Source: Hyunsoonleella pacifica
GTDB taxonomy: Bacteria; Bacteroidota; Bacteroidia; Flavobacteriales; Flavobacteriaceae
Assembly (NCBI RefSeq): GCF_004310335.1
Contig: NZ_SIRS01000008.1
Span: 1 to 64,000 of the forward strand
DNA length: 64,000 bases
Reading direction: 5' to 3'
Below, piece by piece: positions 35,484-44,379 of this stretch. Under the pieces are notes generated by a model. The model saw nothing but the letters and a program-made list of their open reading frames with translations, had not been told where the DNA came from and did no database searches. Within the stretch, counting starts at the first letter, position 1, and each line of letters starts with the position of its first letter. The translations under genes were made by a program, and so were the position numbers.

Positions 35484-37520
35484 ATGATTGAATACGCATC
35501 GACGAACGGTTTTAATACGCCATATAACACTGCTCCATTTTCTAAAATTAAAGATGAAGATTATCTTCCTGCTTTTAAAAAAGCCATTGCAGATGCCAAA
35601 GCTGAAATAGATAACATTGTAAATAATGAAGCTTTACCAAGTTTTGAGAATACTATTGAAGCTTTAGATTTTTCTGGAGAAAAACTAGATAGAATTTCAA
35701 GTATATTTTTTAATTTGAATTCTGCTGAAACCAATGAAAACATTCAAAAAATAGCGCAAGAGGTTTCACCTTTACTCTCAGAGTTTAGTAACGATATTAC
35801 CTTAAACGAAGATTTATTTAAACGTGTAAAAGCTGTTTACAATTCTAAAAGTGATTTGGACTTAACTACAGAGCAACAAACACTTCTAGACAAAAAATAT
35901 AAAAGCTTTTCAAGAAACGGCGCTAACCTCTCTAAAGATAAAAAAGAAGAACTACGCGATATTGGTAAGCAACTAAGCAAGCTAAAATTAAAATTTGGAG
36001 AAAATATACTAGCCGAAACCAATACTTTTGAAATGCTAATAACTGATGAAGCAGATTTGTCTGGGTTGCCCGATGGCGCCAAAGAAGCTGCAAAACAGTT
36101 GGCAGAATCTAAAAATAAAGAAGGCTGGCTATTTACTTTAGACTACCCGAGTTACATCCCCTTTGTTACTTATGCTGATAACAGGGCTTTACGTAAAAAA
36201 ATAGCATTAGTTGCCGGATCTAAAGGATTTAAAAATAATGATCTTGACAACCAGAGTATTGTTTTAGATATCGTAAAACTAAGACACAAGCGGGCTAATC
36301 TGTTAGACTATAAAACACACGCGCATTTTGTACTAGAAGAGCGTATGGCAGAAACACCCGAAAATGTTCAGAAATTTTTAAATGAGTTACTAGAAAAAGC
36401 AAAACCCGCTGCTGAGCGCGAATTTGCAAGTCTTGAGAATTTTGCTAAAGATTTAGATGGTATCGATCAACTCCAAAAATGGGATGGGGCTTACTATGCT
36501 GAAAAATTAAAACAAAAGTTATTTAGTCTGGATGATGAAAAATTAAAGCCATACTTTAAACTAGAAAACGTTATTAATGGTTCCTTCAAAATAGCTAAAA
36601 AGTTATTCGATTTACATTTTGAGGAAATTGACACCATTGATAAATATCACGAAGATGTTTTAACCTATAAAGTAACTGATAGCAAAGGTAATTTTATAGC
36701 TATATTTTATGCAGATTATTTTCCAAGACCAGGGAAACGTAATGGTGCGTGGATGACGGTTTATAAACCACAATACATAAAAAACGGAGAAAATAGCAGA
36801 CCACACATTTCTATAGTTTGTAACTTCACGAAACCAACCAAAACCAAACCTTCATTATTAACATTTAACGAAGTTACTACCTTATTTCATGAGTTTGGAC
36901 ATGCACTACATGGCATGCTGGCAAACACCACCTACCCAAGTTTATCAGGTACCAGTGTGTTTTGGGATTTTGTAGAATTACCAAGTCAAGTTATGGAAAA
37001 CTGGTGTTATGAAAAAGAGGCTCTTGAATTATTTGCAACACATTATGAAACTGGAGCATTGATTCCGATGGATTTAGTTGAAAAAATTAAAGCGTCAGCA
37101 ACATTCCATGAAGGCATGCAAACCCTGCGCCAACTAAGCTTTGGATTATTGGATATGAGTTGGCACGGACAAGACCCTACAGGTATCACAAATGTTAAAG
37201 CACATGAAAGTGATGCCTTTAAAAATACTAAACTCTATCCTGATGTTGAAGAAAATTGTATGAGTACCGCTTTTGCCCATATCTTTCAAGGAGGTTATTC
37301 TTCTGGATATTACAGTTATAAATGGGCAGAAGTTTTAGATGCCGATGCATTTGAATATTTTAAAGAGGAAGGTATTTTTAATAAGGTGGTTGCAGATAAA
37401 TTTAATGATAATGTACTTTCTAAAGGGGGAACAGAAAACCCAATGACACTTTATAAACGTTTTAGAGGGCAAGAGCCAAAACCAGAGGCTTTATTAAAAC
37501 GTGCGGGGTTGTTGAAATAA
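35484..37520 (+). CDS. M3 family metallopeptidase (oligopeptidase A/Dcp type)
   Basis: 678 residues, no signal peptide, so cytoplasmic peptide degradation is expected. Zinc site HEFGHALHGM (His469) with a downstream Glu in WDFVELPSQVMENW, and the conserved end HIFQGGYSSGYYSYKWAEVLDADAF. These match oligopeptidase A / dipeptidyl carboxypeptidase. The palindrome just upstream suggests specific regulation. Confidence 0.93.
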   Translation: MIEYASTNGFNTPYNTAPFSKIKDEDYLPAFKKAIADAKAEIDNIVNNEALPSFENTIEALDFSGEKLDRISSIFFNLNSAETNENIQKIAQEVSPLLSEFSNDITLNEDLFKRVKAVYNSKSDLDLTTEQQTLLDKKYKSFSRNGANLSKDKKEELRDIGKQLSKLKLKFGENILAETNTFEMLITDEADLSGLPDGAKEAAKQLAESKNKEGWLFTLDYPSYIPFVTYADNRALRKKIALVAGSKGFKNNDLDNQSIVLDIVKLRHKRANLLDYKTHAHFVLEERMAETPENVQKFLNELLEKAKPAAEREFASLENFAKDLDGIDQLQKWDGAYYAEKLKQKLFSLDDEKLKPYFKLENVINGSFKIAKKLFDLHFEEIDTIDKYHEDVLTYKVTDSKGNFIAIFYADYFPRPGKRNGAWMTVYKPQYIKNGENSRPHISIVCNFTKPTKTKPSLLTFNEVTTLFHEFGHALHGMLANTTYPSLSGTSVFWDFVELPSQVMENWCYEKEALELFATHYETGALIPMDLVEKIKASATFHEGMQTLRQLSFGLLDMSWHGQDPTGITNVKAHESDAFKNTKLYPDVEENCMSTAFAHIFQGGYSSGYYSYKWAEVLDADAFEYFKEEGIFNKVVADKFNDNVLSKGGTENPMTLYKRFRGQEPKPEALLKRAGLLK

Positions 37521-37548
37521 TAAATAATTTTCTTACTTTGTTCGTACA

Positions 37549-39600
37549 ATGTATAAAAAAATATTTTTTCTAGCTTTATTATGTTTGCTCTGGCCTAGTT
37601 TTTCAATAGCTCAAAACTCAGACTCTCATACAAAAAATAAAATATTTAAAAATAAAAACCTCTACTCAGGTAAAAGAAATATTTATTCATCAAGTAAAAA
37701 AGGTAATACACCTGTGTATTCATTTTGTAGTGATAATGGCTTCGTAAATATTGAAATTAATAAGATTAGAGTTGATATTATAAACTCTTATGTTTTAGAG
37801 GATGATACTGAGAGTATAATTATTGGAACATCTTCTGGCAAACTTTTAAAAATAAGTAATTTCTCTTTCGGAAAGCCCTCCATTGAAGTTCTATGCGATT
37901 TTAATAAAGGGCTAACAGATGTAGCTGTAGATAAACACAAAAACTACTATGGTGTGTTTTTCGATAAAATTTTTAGTATTAGAACTAGTTCCTGTACAAC
38001 TATGGATTTACCCATAAACATCTTAGATAACGGTAATTTAAACTCTTTATCATTCGACAAGAAAGGAAACTTATATTTTGGCTATGGAAATAACTCCATT
38101 GTACAAGCATATAATCCAAATAAAATTCCTAAAAGTTATGTTTGGCATGATTTTCAAGTTGGAAGTGCAGGAGGAGACTTTGTACAAATAAATGATAAAA
38201 TATATATTTCTTGGATAAATTCTGGATTTAAATTATATGAAGTAACCATAGATGAAAATAATGATTATGTATCTTATACAACACTAGATTTTATACCTGA
38301 AGAAACTTATGGTTTAGCTGCAGAACTTGGGATATTATATGGCATAACACCAGGTTACATCTACGAAATAGATTTAAATAACTCTACCACAATTCCTATA
38401 TTAAACAATATTTTCCCTCATGGCAATTGGTGGGGAGGAGCAGGCTTGCACGAGGCTATTCGTTTCAATGTGAATTTTTATGAAAATATATCTGATGCAG
38501 AAAATGAAGATAAAAGTTTACCAGACAACTGGGTAAATACTGAAAAAGGTGGTCAAAAAATTTATTCAAGGATAAACGATCTTGAAAACAACACCTATAA
38601 AATTGTAGAAATAATTTTAACTATAAATTCTATCCCAGAAACAAACGCTATAGTTTCCCATAAAACTTGCTCTATTTATAATGATTCTTTCAACCTACTC
38701 GAATTTGATACTATTCTGGTTGATAACTTAACGAATTTAACAATTACATACCACAGTTCCCTAGCTAATGCAGAAGAGAATATTAAGAGCCTAGACAAAA
38801 GTAATATAAAATATACAGATACAAATAATGGTAACTTGTATGCTAGGGTTAAAAATAACATTACAGAATGTTATAAAACGCATGAATTCAAAATTAATCT
38901 AGGTAGAAAACCCATAGTAAATATAGACGATCAGGTAATATGTAACGATAATACTTCTGTTATAATTAATGCCAGTACTGGATATAATTCAGATAGGTAT
39001 TTATGGTCAACAACACAAACTTCTCCTTCTATAGAAATTAGCGATACAGGAGAATACTGGCTTCAAGTTACCTCAAATACTGATTGCACAAGTACTTCTT
39101 ACTTTAATGTCTCTAAATCTGAATCGGCCGAAATAACTTCAATAGACATCAAAAATTTTACAGACCCTAATAGCGTTACTGTAAATTTTACTGGAACAAG
39201 TGATTATTTATTTCAATTAGATGACAACTTACCTCAATCTTCTAATACGTTTAACCCTATTGGAATTGGACAACACACCATTAATATTATAGACACAAAT
39301 GGTTGTGAAACTATAACACGAGAAATAACTGTAATTGATTTTCCTAAGTTTTTTTCTCCTAACAATGATGGTTTTTTCGATACATGGCACTTAACTGGTA
39401 CTGATAAATTTACAGATGTTACCATACAAATCTTTGATAGATATGGTAAATTATTAAAAACACTATCAAAACTTTCTCCAGGTTGGGATGGTACTTTCAA
39501 TGGAGAGCTAATGCAAGTATCAGATTATTGGTTTATAGCTAACATTGTTGATGAAGACAGTTCATTTAAAGCGATGGGGCACTTTACCTTAAAACAATAA
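37549..39600 (+). CDS. secreted surface protein with T9SS type B sorting domain
   Basis: 683 residues. Signal peptide ends near FSIAQ. The first 250 residues look like beta-propeller repeats (LTDVAVDKHKNYYGVFFD, LNSLSFDKKGNLYFGYG), followed by Ig-like regions (CSIYNDSFNLLEFDT; a segment with YLWSTTQTSPSIEISDTGEYW). The end FFSPNNDGFFDTWHLTG to GHFTLKQ is a type B gliding-motility/T9SS C-terminal domain. A possible promoter, TTG-N18-TTACTTTG (37512-37540), ends 8 bases before the ATG. Its stop codon is part of the next regulator's operator. Confidence 0.9.
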   Translation: MYKKIFFLALLCLLWPSFSIAQNSDSHTKNKIFKNKNLYSGKRNIYSSSKKGNTPVYSFCSDNGFVNIEINKIRVDIINSYVLEDDTESIIIGTSSGKLLKISNFSFGKPSIEVLCDFNKGLTDVAVDKHKNYYGVFFDKIFSIRTSSCTTMDLPINILDNGNLNSLSFDKKGNLYFGYGNNSIVQAYNPNKIPKSYVWHDFQVGSAGGDFVQINDKIYISWINSGFKLYEVTIDENNDYVSYTTLDFIPEETYGLAAELGILYGITPGYIYEIDLNNSTTIPILNNIFPHGNWWGGAGLHEAIRFNVNFYENISDAENEDKSLPDNWVNTEKGGQKIYSRINDLENNTYKIVEIILTINSIPETNAIVSHKTCSIYNDSFNLLEFDTILVDNLTNLTITYHSSLANAEENIKSLDKSNIKYTDTNNGNLYARVKNNITECYKTHEFKINLGRKPIVNIDDQVICNDNTSVIINASTGYNSDRYLWSTTQTSPSIEISDTGEYWLQVTSNTDCTSTSYFNVSKSESAEITSIDIKNFTDPNSVTVNFTGTSDYLFQLDDNLPQSSNTFNPIGIGQHTINIIDTNGCETITREITVIDFPKFFSPNNDGFFDTWHLTGTDKFTDVTIQIFDRYGKLLKTLSKLSPGWDGTFNGELMQVSDYWFIANIVDEDSSFKAMGHFTLKQ

Positions 39601-39625
39601 ACTTTCAATAATTATTGAAAGTTTA
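39598..39625. promoter_or_regulatory. operator 1: 28-bp perfect palindrome over the gbsR-type promoter
   Basis: Arms AAACTTTCAA and TTGAAAGTTT flank the 6-base spacer TAATTA; with one more base on each side the palindrome is perfect over 28 bp. It includes the stop codon of the upstream gene and the -33 TTG of the regulator's own promoter. The same arms with a 6-base spacer recur at 40185-40210. Autoregulation by the GbsR-type protein is the natural reading. Confidence 0.8.
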
Positions 39626-39644
39626 GAAATTATTTGTATCTTTG
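39615..39644 (+). promoter_or_regulatory. promoter of the GbsR-type regulator
   Basis: TTG (39615-39617), 19-base spacer, TATCTTTG (39637-39644): an exact match to the Bacteroidota TTG-N19-TAnnTTTG promoter, 24 bases before the start codon. Confidence 0.75.
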
Positions 39645-39668
39645 TAACAGAATTTAAAATTACAGATT

Positions 39669-40172
39669 GTGGAATATCAAGAAGCCAAAGAAAAATTTAT
39701 TAGTACCTGGGGAAGTTTAGGATCTATGTGGGGTATCAATAAAGCTATGGCACAAATTCAATCATTGTTATTCATTTCTACAAAACCATTATCCATGGAA
39801 GAGATCATGGAGGAACTTAAAATTTCTCGTGGTAACACTAGCATGAATCTCCGCCAATTAATGGATTGGGGTATTGTTTCCAAAGAATTAGTTCCAGGAG
39901 AACGAAAAGAATTCTTTACTACTGAAAAAGATGTACAAGAACTAGCGAGGCATATTGCAAAAGAACGTAGCCGTAGAGAAATAAAACCAGTGATAAAAGT
40001 TTTAAAAGAAGTTAGCTCCATTAAAGACGATGGTACTGCAAAAACAAAAGAATTAATTAAACAAACAAAGGCTTTACATGATTTAGCTGATACCGCTGAT
40101 TCCCTATTAAACAAAATAGCAAACCAAGAACAAAACTGGATTACTAAATCATTAATGAAATTATTTAAATAA
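39669..40172 (+). CDS. GbsR/MarR-family winged-helix transcriptional regulator
   Basis: 167 residues, GTG start at 39669 chosen because the following EYQEAKEKFISTWGSLGSMWGIN is the normal start of this family. Winged-helix region about 25-95 (MSMEEIMEELKISRGNTSMNLRQLMDWGIVSKE is the recognition part), then a long helical dimerisation arm (95-160). In Gram-positives GbsR represses betaine synthesis; in Bacteroidota the targets are unknown. Flanking matched palindromes (39598-39625, 40185-40210) make autoregulation and control of the next genes likely. Confidence 0.92.
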   Translation: MEYQEAKEKFISTWGSLGSMWGINKAMAQIQSLLFISTKPLSMEEIMEELKISRGNTSMNLRQLMDWGIVSKELVPGERKEFFTTEKDVQELARHIAKERSRREIKPVIKVLKEVSSIKDDGTAKTKELIKQTKALHDLADTADSLLNKIANQEQNWITKSLMKLFK

Positions 40173-40184
40173 AAAATTTGAATT

Positions 40185-40210
40185 AAACTTTCAATATTTT
40201 TTGAAAGTTT
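40185..40210. promoter_or_regulatory. operator 2: repeat of the GbsR-site palindrome
   Basis: Identical 10-base arms AAACTTTCAA/TTGAAAGTTT around spacer TATTTT, 14 bases before the next ATG. An imperfect -7-like TATTTTTTG (40195-40203) overlaps it, so a second repressible promoter is possible. Confidence 0.75.
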
Positions 40211-40224
40211 TAAAAAATGAAAAA

Positions 40225-40560
40225 ATGAAAAATCTCTTTTACCTCAATTTAATCTGCCTGTTTTTAGTGATAGGATTTTATTTTGTATTACCTATATATG
40301 GTGCTTTAGCACAAATCCCTTTGGGAATAATACAAATAGTATTCGCTATACTTCTTTATCAAGATTCAAAGGAGCTATCTCCAAAAAACAAAAAACTATT
40401 AAACTCCTATTTATTCATTTTACCCACTTGGTTCCTATTTTATTTATTAAACAGTTATTTACTAAATCTCGCTTGGGTCTCACTAACATTTCTATTTATT
40501 GTTCCCATGCTGATTGCAGTATATTTTGTCATTCTTACTTACAAATTTCAAAATGAATAA
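40225..40560 (+). CDS. small integral membrane protein, function unknown
   Basis: A longer frame starts with TTG at 40201 inside the operator; the ATG at 40225 (MKNLFYLNLICLF) is preferred, giving 111 residues. Four hydrophobic helices with a short charged loop in the middle (DSKELSPKNKKLL). First gene after operator 2; its end overlaps the DoxX-like gene by 8 bases. No family recognised. Confidence 0.75.
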   Translation: MKNLFYLNLICLFLVIGFYFVLPIYGALAQIPLGIIQIVFAILLYQDSKELSPKNKKLLNSYLFILPTWFLFYLLNSYLLNLAWVSLTFLFIVPMLIAVYFVILTYKFQNE

Positions 40561-40948
40561 AAACAACATATTACACTATATAATATTTTCAGTGTGGTTA
40601 ATTAACGGTTTATTCTGTAAAGTTTTAAACCTTACTCCAAGACATCAGGATATAGTTGCAGAAATAACACATTTTGAGTTCTCTAAAGAACTAACTATAA
40701 CAATTGGTATTCTTGAAATACTAATGTCTCTTTGGATTCTAAGTAAGATTAAGCCAAAGTTAAATGCCATAATGCAAATCATAATTATCGCAGTAATGAA
40801 TATTCTTGAATATATTCTTGTTCCCCAATTATTACTTTGGGGTAGATTCAACATCATTTTTGCATTATTATTAATTATAGCTATTTACGTTGAAACTTTT
40901 CACTTAAACAAATTATCTCAAACCAAATCCTATGCTTTCAAATCTTAA
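40553..40948 (+). CDS. DoxX-like family membrane protein
   Basis: The upstream-extended frame (from 40514) is unlikely; ATG 40553 yields 131 residues starting MNKNNILHYIIFSVWLINGLFCKVLNL, the normal start of DoxX-like proteins. Four helices, with RHQDIVAEIT after the first and a GILEILMSLWIL helix. It overlaps both neighbours, so it is in the operon. The role may be in redox or lipid metabolism of the membrane, as in related DoxX groups, but this is inference. Confidence 0.82.
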   Translation: MNKNNILHYIIFSVWLINGLFCKVLNLTPRHQDIVAEITHFEFSKELTITIGILEILMSLWILSKIKPKLNAIMQIIIIAVMNILEYILVPQLLLWGRFNIIFALLLIIAIYVETFHLNKLSQTKSYAFKS

Positions 40949-41657
40949 AAATCATCCATTTGCAGTAGAGGCATATTTTGAAAGTTCTCTAGTTTTAACG
41001 TTTGCTTTCCCAAAAGATGAGCTAGAGCATTTAATCCCTGAATGCTTAGAACTAGATACATTCAAAAATAAATGGGCTTTTATAGCAGTAGCTATGGTAC
41101 AGACCAAAGATTTAAGACCTAAAGGTTTTCCCAAATTTATTGGGAACGATTTCTTTTTAATTGGGTATCGTATTTTTGTTCGTTACAAAACCAGTGAAGG
41201 AAAACGCCTTAGAGGATTATATATTTTGAAATCTGAAACAGATAAAAAAAGAATGGCTTTTGTGGGTAATATCTTTACACATTACAATTACTCCTCTACT
41301 GATATTAATTTTAGTGATGAAGATGTAACTTCAAATAAATCAAAATTCAAAATACGTTTTAACTTAGAAGAACAAGAAGATCCTTTACCTACAAAATCCC
41401 CGTTTTCAAATTGGAAAGAAGCAAGACGTTTTGCGGGACCACTGCCTTTTACTTTTACTTACAATAATATCTCAAAAGAGGTTTTAATTATTGAAGGCGT
41501 TAGACAAAACTGGAAGCCTTCTCCTATCAAAATAGAAGACTACAATATTAACTTCCTGAACAACCTAAACTTAAAAGGTATTGTTTTGGCAAATGCATTT
41601 ATTATTAATAAAATTCCATATCACTGGAAAAAAGGAAAAATTGACTTATGGAACTAA
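40932..41657 (+). CDS. DUF2071 (YqjF-like) protein 1
   Basis: 241 residues. DUF2071 proteins have, as I recall, an acetoacetate-decarboxylase-like fold, with no established activity. Visible: FAFPKDELEHLIPECLELDTF near the start, WAFIAVAMVQTKDLRPKGFP, and a C-terminal PYHWKKGKIDLW. It lacks a signal peptide. Overlaps the DoxX-like gene by 17 bases and the methyltransferase by 10. Confidence 0.82.
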   Translation: MLSNLKNHPFAVEAYFESSLVLTFAFPKDELEHLIPECLELDTFKNKWAFIAVAMVQTKDLRPKGFPKFIGNDFFLIGYRIFVRYKTSEGKRLRGLYILKSETDKKRMAFVGNIFTHYNYSSTDINFSDEDVTSNKSKFKIRFNLEEQEDPLPTKSPFSNWKEARRFAGPLPFTFTYNNISKEVLIIEGVRQNWKPSPIKIEDYNINFLNNLNLKGIVLANAFIINKIPYHWKKGKIDLWN

Positions 41658-42397
41658 AACGAAAACCATTTCAAGGTGTGCTTAATATTTTAAGCTTTAA
41701 TAGGCATTTCTATGTGATAGGCTTAATCGCTCTGATATTAATTTTTACAAGTAAACTTATAATTAATTGGAATACGATACTATTCTATATTGTTATTACA
41801 GCTGTTATATATGGTTTAGTAATGCCATTGATAATATCCGCATTCGTATATGACTTTTCAGGGTACTATGATTTTAAGTGGTTGGAGAAATTAGACATTC
41901 CTAGTTCAAAAAACAACCACATTGTAAATATTAATGCTGGATTTGATGAGACAAGTTATATTTTGAAGCATAAGTTACCTAACTCGACCCTTGAGGTTTT
42001 CGACTTTTATAATCCTGAAAGGCATACAGAAGCTGCCATAATCAGAGCTAGAAAAGTAAGTTTACTTTATCCAAATACTAAACAAATTGACACCAATAAA
42101 ATTCCTTTGAAGGATAAATCAGTTGATGTTGTTTTTTTACTATCTGCCGCTCATGAAATACGTTCTAATACAGAAAAGATTCAATTCTTAAAAGAATGTA
42201 AACGTATCTGTAAAACCAAAGGAAAAGTAATATTAGTTGAACACCTAAGAGACGTACAAAATTTCTTTGCGTTTTCTGTAGGATTTACGCATTTCTTTTC
42301 AAAAAAAACATGGACAAAGGTATTTAAAGAGGCTGGTTTTAATTCATTTACAGAAGATAAGTTTACGCCTTTTATGTCTGTTTTCAAATTCTATTAA
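41648..42397 (+). CDS. membrane-anchored class I SAM methyltransferase
   Basis: 249 residues. Two hydrophobic helices (residues about 18-75: HFYVIGLIALILIF, LFYIVITAVIYGLVMPLIIS) anchor a methyltransferase-like domain with IVNINAGFDETSYIL, LEVFDFYNPERHTEA, KSVDVVFLLSAAHEIR and KTKGKVILVEHLRD. Motif I has fewer glycines than usual (INAGFDET), so SAM binding needs proof. The membrane location and operon suggest a lipid or quinone substrate. Confidence 0.8.
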   Translation: MELKRKPFQGVLNILSFNRHFYVIGLIALILIFTSKLIINWNTILFYIVITAVIYGLVMPLIISAFVYDFSGYYDFKWLEKLDIPSSKNNHIVNINAGFDETSYILKHKLPNSTLEVFDFYNPERHTEAAIIRARKVSLLYPNTKQIDTNKIPLKDKSVDVVFLLSAAHEIRSNTEKIQFLKECKRICKTKGKVILVEHLRDVQNFFAFSVGFTHFFSKKTWTKVFKEAGFNSFTEDKFTPFMSVFKFY

Positions 42398-42408
42398 AAC
42401 ATTTAGTT

Positions 42409-42807
42409 ATGAACATTCACATACAAATTATCGGAAGTTTATTAGTTACCTTAAGCTTAATTCATCTTGCATTTCCAAAATATTTTAATTGGAAAACAGA
42501 ATTCCAATCACTTAGTCTATTTAACAAGCAAATGGTTGGTGTTCATACATTTTTTATTGCCTTAATAGTGTTTTTAATGGGATTGCTTTGTTTGTTTTCA
42601 ACCAAAGAACTAATTACTACATCTCTTGGAAAAACTATATGCCTTGGTTTAGGTGTTTTTTGGGGAATTAGATTATTGTTTCAACTTTTTGTTTACTCGC
42701 CTAAACTTTGGAAAGGAAAAAGATTTGAAACTATAATTCATATGCTATTCACTGGCCTTTGGGCATATATAACAATAGTCTTTATGAGTGTTTCATTAAA
42801 AATTTAA
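42409..42807 (+). CDS. integral membrane protein, function unknown
   Basis: 132 residues with four hydrophobic helices (IQIIGSLLVTLSLIHLAF, FFIALIVFLMGLLCLF, TICLGLGVFWGIRLLFQLF, IIHMLFTGLWAYITIVF). It resembles small membrane proteins of Bacteroidota often found near DoxX-type genes, but I recognise no named family. Short spacing to both neighbours (11 and 4 bases) places it in the operon. Confidence 0.72.
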   Translation: MNIHIQIIGSLLVTLSLIHLAFPKYFNWKTEFQSLSLFNKQMVGVHTFFIALIVFLMGLLCLFSTKELITTSLGKTICLGLGVFWGIRLLFQLFVYSPKLWKGKRFETIIHMLFTGLWAYITIVFMSVSLKI

Positions 42808-42811
42808 TATT

Positions 42812-43522
42812 ATGACATTTCTAAAAGCTTACTGGAAAAATCTTATTCTAATTAACTATAGCATAGATCCAGAAATATTACTACCCTATATACCAAACGG
42901 AACCACCTTAGATTTATACAATGGTAAATGCTACATAAGCCTTGTAGGATTCATGTTTAAAAACACAAAAGTGCTTGGTTTAAAACTTAAAAACCATGTT
43001 AATTTTGAAGAAGTAAATCTTCGGTTTTATGTAAAACAAAACAACAAAAGAGGTGTTGTTTTTATAAAAGAAATTGTACCAAAACCTCTTATTACTATTA
43101 TAGCAAATTCCATTTATAAAGAGCATTACCAAACAATGAAAATGAAACATACTATAAATGAAAATAAAAAATCAAATTTTTATCAATATCAATGGTTAAT
43201 CGATAATGAATGGCAGTCTATTTCTGTTACAACAGAAAAGATTCCTAAAATTATAATGGAAGACACATTGGATGAATTTATAACTGAACACTATTTTGGT
43301 TACACTAAAAATGGTTCTAAAACTCTAGAATATGAAGTTGAACACCCAAAATGGAAGCATTTACAAGTAATAGGTTATGATATTGATGTTGATTTCAAAA
43401 AAACATATGGGCAAAGTTTTAAATTTTTAAGCTCAAAAAAGCCCAAATCTGTCATTCTTGCAATAGGTTCTAAAATTACTGTTAGAGGCAAAAAAAAGCT
43501 TCAAAATCAAATTCTTAGATAA
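42812..43522 (+). CDS. DUF2071 (YqjF-like) protein 2
   Basis: 236 residues and a better match to the YqjF type: YWKNLILINYSIDPEILLPYIPNGTTLDLYNGKCYISLVGFMF, then VNFEEVNLRFYVKQNNKRGVVFIKEIVPK and FITEHYFGYTKNG. It is distinct from DUF2071 protein 1 in the same operon, so the pair may form a complex or act in succession. Activity unknown. Confidence 0.87.
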   Translation: MTFLKAYWKNLILINYSIDPEILLPYIPNGTTLDLYNGKCYISLVGFMFKNTKVLGLKLKNHVNFEEVNLRFYVKQNNKRGVVFIKEIVPKPLITIIANSIYKEHYQTMKMKHTINENKKSNFYQYQWLIDNEWQSISVTTEKIPKIIMEDTLDEFITEHYFGYTKNGSKTLEYEVEHPKWKHLQVIGYDIDVDFKKTYGQSFKFLSSKKPKSVILAIGSKITVRGKKKLQNQILR

Positions 43523-43570
43523 AATGGAAATTTTACCTTATTTTTGAGATTCAAAAAAAGAGCTACGCTA

Positions 43571-44122
43571 ATGCCTGATCATAAAATTGACCCTAATAAA
43601 TGGATAGACCTCTATTCTGATTACCTTTTTAATTACACCATTACTCGTGTAAGTGATCGTGAGATTGCTCAAGATTTGGTACAAGAAACATTTTTAGCAG
43701 GGCTAAAATCCATGAAAAACTTTAAGGGAGAGGCTAGTGAGCGTACTTGGCTAATTTCAATTTTGAAACGTAAAATAATAGATCATTACCGAAAAATTAA
43801 TTCTAATAAAGGCAAAGCAGAAGTAAGAATTAATTACAACGATGCTGAAAGTGAAGGAGATTGGTTGGAAGAACGTGTAGCAGATCCTTTCGACAAAACA
43901 GCCGAGGATACTTTACAAAATAATGAGTTAGGCGATGCCATACATAATTGCTTAGGTAAATTACCTCAAAAACAAGCAGATGTTTTTAAGATGAAAACCA
44001 TTTTAAATTACGAAACAGAAGTAATCTGTAATGAACTAGATATTACTGCGTCTAACTTATGGGTTATCATCCACAGAGCAAGAACTGCCATGGCAGATTG
44101 CCTTGAAAAAAATTGGTTTTAA
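43571..44122 (+). CDS. ECF-type RNA polymerase sigma factor
   Basis: The frame could open with TTG at 43544, but ATG 43571 (MPDHKIDPNKWIDLYSDYLF) is the sensible start, giving 183 residues. Region 2 (YLFNYTITRVSDREIAQDLVQETFLAGLKSM) and region 4 (LPQKQADVFKMKTILNYETEVICNELDI, then SNLWVIIHRARTAM) are clear. A -7-like TATTTTTG lies at 43539-43546. The next gene encodes its probable anti-sigma-like partner. Confidence 0.92.
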   Translation: MPDHKIDPNKWIDLYSDYLFNYTITRVSDREIAQDLVQETFLAGLKSMKNFKGEASERTWLISILKRKIIDHYRKINSNKGKAEVRINYNDAESEGDWLEERVADPFDKTAEDTLQNNELGDAIHNCLGKLPQKQADVFKMKTILNYETEVICNELDITASNLWVIIHRARTAMADCLEKNWF

Positions 44123-44124
44123 TT

Positions 44125-44379
44125 ATGAAAAAAGGATTATTATTTATAAGCTGTGACGAGGCAAAACATATTTGTGATAAAGCACAATATGATGAGGCAT
44201 CCTCATGGGAAAAAGTTAAGCTCAATATAAGATTATCTTGGTGTAGAATTACTAAGGCTTACTATAAGCGCAATACAAAGCTTACTGAAGTTTTAGAATC
44301 TGCAAAGACAGATTCTCTTCATCCTGAAGAGCGTAAATCTATGGCATCTAAATTTCAAGAAGAATTATCTAAGCACTAA
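44125..44379 (+). CDS. small anti-sigma-factor-like protein with incomplete zinc ligands
   Basis: Starting at ATG 44125 (MKKGLLFISCDEAKHICDKAQYD), 84 residues. It resembles the short zf-HC2-like proteins that accompany ECF sigma factors: ISCDEAKHI aligns with the usual Cys-Arg-Glu-Ala start, and LNIRLSWCRITKAYYK with the His-x3-Cys-x2-Cys part, but here the His is Arg and the second Cys is Thr. It overlaps the 3' end of the convergent UbiA-like gene by 15 bases. Its role as anti-sigma is inferred from position. Confidence 0.75.
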   Translation: MKKGLLFISCDEAKHICDKAQYDEASSWEKVKLNIRLSWCRITKAYYKRNTKLTEVLESAKTDSLHPEERKSMASKFQEELSKH

